Positions 62,592 to 64,000 of a stretch of DNA of 64,000 nt are shown in pieces. Made by a program: the position numbers and the translations under genes. Position 1 is the first letter of the stretch. Each line of letters opens with the position of its first letter. Origin of the DNA: Myxococcales bacterium (lineage in GTDB: Bacteria; Myxococcota_A; Polyangia; Polyangiales; Ga0077539); NCBI GenBank assembly GCA_016793325.1, contig JAEUKI010000022.1, forward strand, positions 1-64,000, read 5' to 3'. The notes beneath the pieces were generated by a model that saw only the letters and a list, made by a program, of their open reading frames with translations, had not been told where the DNA came from and searched no databases.

Positions 62592-62960
62592 ATGAGAGTC
62601 CCGCGTTGGTTGGCGGTTGTTCAGGCTGCGTCGCTGCTCGTCGGCTGTCGCTCGACCAACAACACTGGCAACGCTGGCGCTGGCGGCTCGGGCGGAGCCG
62701 AGCCCGTCGCGAGCGTCGAGGCGTGCGCTCGAACCGAGCCGAGCGACCAGCCGTGCGCGAGCGCGGGCGCTTCATGCAACGGCTACGTCCCTTGTGTCCG
62801 CGAGGGCGGTCCCAACGCGCCTCCGCCTCGCTGCGGAATGCACCGCTGGCGATGTCAGTGCACCAACAGCGCCGAGGGATCCGGCGCTCTGCGCTGGCGG
62901 TGCGACGTCGAGCGTCACCCGGCGGGGCCGCTTCCGCCGCCAGAGCTCGCGCTGGCGTGA
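62592..62960 (+). CDS. Small Cys-rich lipoprotein
   Basis: A 122-residue lipoprotein. Signal peptide with lipobox LLVGC (Cys about 19), short Gly/Ala linker, then a compact Cys-rich region (about eight Cys) with RCGMHRWRCQCTNS. Divergent from the 62069-62458 gene by about 130 bases. Function unknown. Confidence 0.75.
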   Translation: MRVPRWLAVVQAASLLVGCRSTNNTGNAGAGGSGGAEPVASVEACARTEPSDQPCASAGASCNGYVPCVREGGPNAPPPRCGMHRWRCQCTNSAEGSGALRWRCDVERHPAGPLPPPELALA

Positions 62961-63069
62961 AGGCGTATTGAATCATGGTGCGACTATTCGAGACGCCGTA
63001 CTCCAATCGGGCGGCTCTGGTATCTTCGCCCTCGGTGTGTCGCTCGTGCGGCGGCCAATGGAGTGATCC

Positions 63070-64000
63070 GTGCAACGATTCGACCTCTGTGTGATCGGCG
63101 CGGGCCCCGCGGGGTTTGCGGCCGCGAGCCGCGCGTGGGACCTCGGAAAGCGCGTCGCCCTGATCGAGCGCGATCGGCCTGGAGGCCGCGGGTTGGCGGA
63201 CGGCGCGCTGTCCTCGAAGACGCTCTGGCACCTGTCCAACGACTACGCGCGCGTGTGCCGCAACGACCGCGGCTACCGCGCCGAGGGCGTGAGCGTCTCG
63301 TACGACGCGGTGATCGCCGCGCTGCACGAGGCGATCGACGAGCGACGGGCGCAGCTCGAGCGGCAGCTCGATCACTTCGAGACGCCTTCGGCCAACGGAG
63401 GATCGGTGCGCCGCGTCCGAGGGAGCGCGCGCTTCGTGACGGCCCACGAAATCGAAGTGACCGACGAAACAGGGGCGATTCAGCGCGTCGAGGCCGACCA
63501 CTTCCTCGTGGCGACCGGCTCGGTCCCGCGGACTCCGCCCGGCGTCACCATCGATGGAACGCGCGTGGTGACGAGCGATCACATCGAGCATCTCCCGACG
63601 TTTCCCGAGAGCATGGTGATCGTCGGCGCCGGCGTGGTGGGCTGCGAGTACGCGACGATCTTCGCGAACTTCGGCCGCACCAAGGTCAACATCATCGACC
63701 GTCAGCCTCGGATCTTGCCCTTCGAAGACGAGGACGTCGCCGAGGCGGTCTCGCGCAATTTCGAGCGCATCGGGATCCACATCCACCGCGAGTCGTCGCT
63801 GCAGTCGCTCGAGGTGCTCGAGGACCACGTCCGCTACGTCGTGTGCGATCGCCAGGGAAATCACTGCGAACCCATCCACGTCGAGCGCGCCCTCGTCTCG
63901 ATCGGCCGCGTGCCCAACACCAAGGGCCTCGGCCTCGAGGCCGTCGGCGTCGCGCTCGACAAGAACGGCGGAATCGTCGTGACCGACACGCAGTCATCGG
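63070..64000 (+). CDS. FAD/NAD(P)-dependent pyridine nucleotide oxidoreductase lacking the redox-active cysteines (3' end outside window)
   Basis: The first about 310 residues are visible. N-terminal FAD motif GAGPAG (10-15), a second NAD(P) Rossmann motif VIVGAGVVGCEYATIFANFG and LVATGSVPRTP follow the pyridine nucleotide-disulphide reductase plan (SthA/transhydrogenase-like). At the position of the usual C-x4-C disulphide the sequence reads GGRGLADGALSSKTL: both Cys are absent. It may therefore be a transhydrogenase- or diaphorase-type enzyme. Start GTG 63070. Confidence 0.88.
   Translation, partial: MQRFDLCVIGAGPAGFAAASRAWDLGKRVALIERDRPGGRGLADGALSSKTLWHLSNDYARVCRNDRGYRAEGVSVSYDAVIAALHEAIDERRAQLERQLDHFETPSANGGSVRRVRGSARFVTAHEIEVTDETGAIQRVEADHFLVATGSVPRTPPGVTIDGTRVVTSDHIEHLPTFPESMVIVGAGVVGCEYATIFANFGRTKVNIIDRQPRILPFEDEDVAEAVSRNFERIGIHIHRESSLQSLEVLEDHVRYVVCDRQGNHCEPIHVERALVSIGRVPNTKGLGLEAVGVALDKNGGIVVTDTQSS

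Noticed and set aside
62512-63879. Long minus-strand frame at the right end
   Set aside because: Antisense to the flavoprotein gene, which has both dinucleotide-binding motifs.
1-64000. tRNA or rRNA genes
   Set aside because: No T-loop GTTCRANNC context with acceptor stem was found by eye.

Overview
The window is a GC-rich chromosomal segment that looks like a myxobacterium (Myxococcota, probably the Polyangiales side). Supporting signs: many secreted lipoproteins with Asp/Ser-rich low-complexity linkers and CGACG-type cysteine repeats, a thrombospondin-type-3/OmpA protein, a MYXO-CTERM-like tail, two FHA-type sigma-54 activators, Ser/Thr kinases of the myxobacterial kind, a DUF2330 protein and a giant cytoplasmic beta-propeller. 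No rRNA, tRNA, CRISPR or replication origin was seen. Species cannot be named from the sequence.

Layout. 1-5056: tail of an IS3 transposase, an OmpA/TSP3 protein and lipoproteins, with a composite repeat island at 2694-3128. 5082-10288: a minus-strand cyclic-di-GMP module holding a PilZ-sigma factor fusion, an EAL phosphodiesterase, a Ser/Thr kinase-PilZ fusion and a REC-GGDEF cyclase. 10855-20528: a RiPP locus. It has lasso-peptide accessory genes (PF14907-type nucleotidyltransferase, PqqD/RRE, B2 protease, HPr-kinase-like protein, one-piece ABC exporter) and a 60-residue precursor with an exact lasso-type leader motif. No lasso cyclase is present; a radical SAM enzyme sits beside the precursor, whose core has no Asp or Glu. 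20569-25473: surface-sugar genes (WlbA-like, GT4, LegB-like, PtmE-like) with inverted REP-like repeats between them. 25540-44460: mixed housekeeping, signalling and secreted proteins, with two copies of a 102-bp dispersed structured repeat. 44452-57978: DUF2330, LysR with an SDR, DUF1513 with FkbM, lipoproteins, an Hsp70-like protein and rpe fused by overlap to a sigma-54 activator. 57979-58966 is gene-poor. 58967-62458 is a minus-strand group that includes an AhpD-like enzyme with an in-frame TGA at the resolving-cysteine position, read here as a selenoprotein (C96-x-x-U99). The window ends inside a flavoprotein gene.

How the parts may work together. The c-di-GMP module contains maker, breaker and two different readers, one of which is itself a sigma factor, so second-messenger level could set transcription directly. 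In the RiPP locus the B2-PqqD pair would bind the leader and cut after Thr43-Leu44. The radical SAM enzyme and kinase-like protein would modify the Ser/Gly/Met-rich core, and the ABC protein would export it. These roles are inferred from family knowledge and gene order. All gene coordinates were read by eye from the translation and start-codon context; no database search was run.
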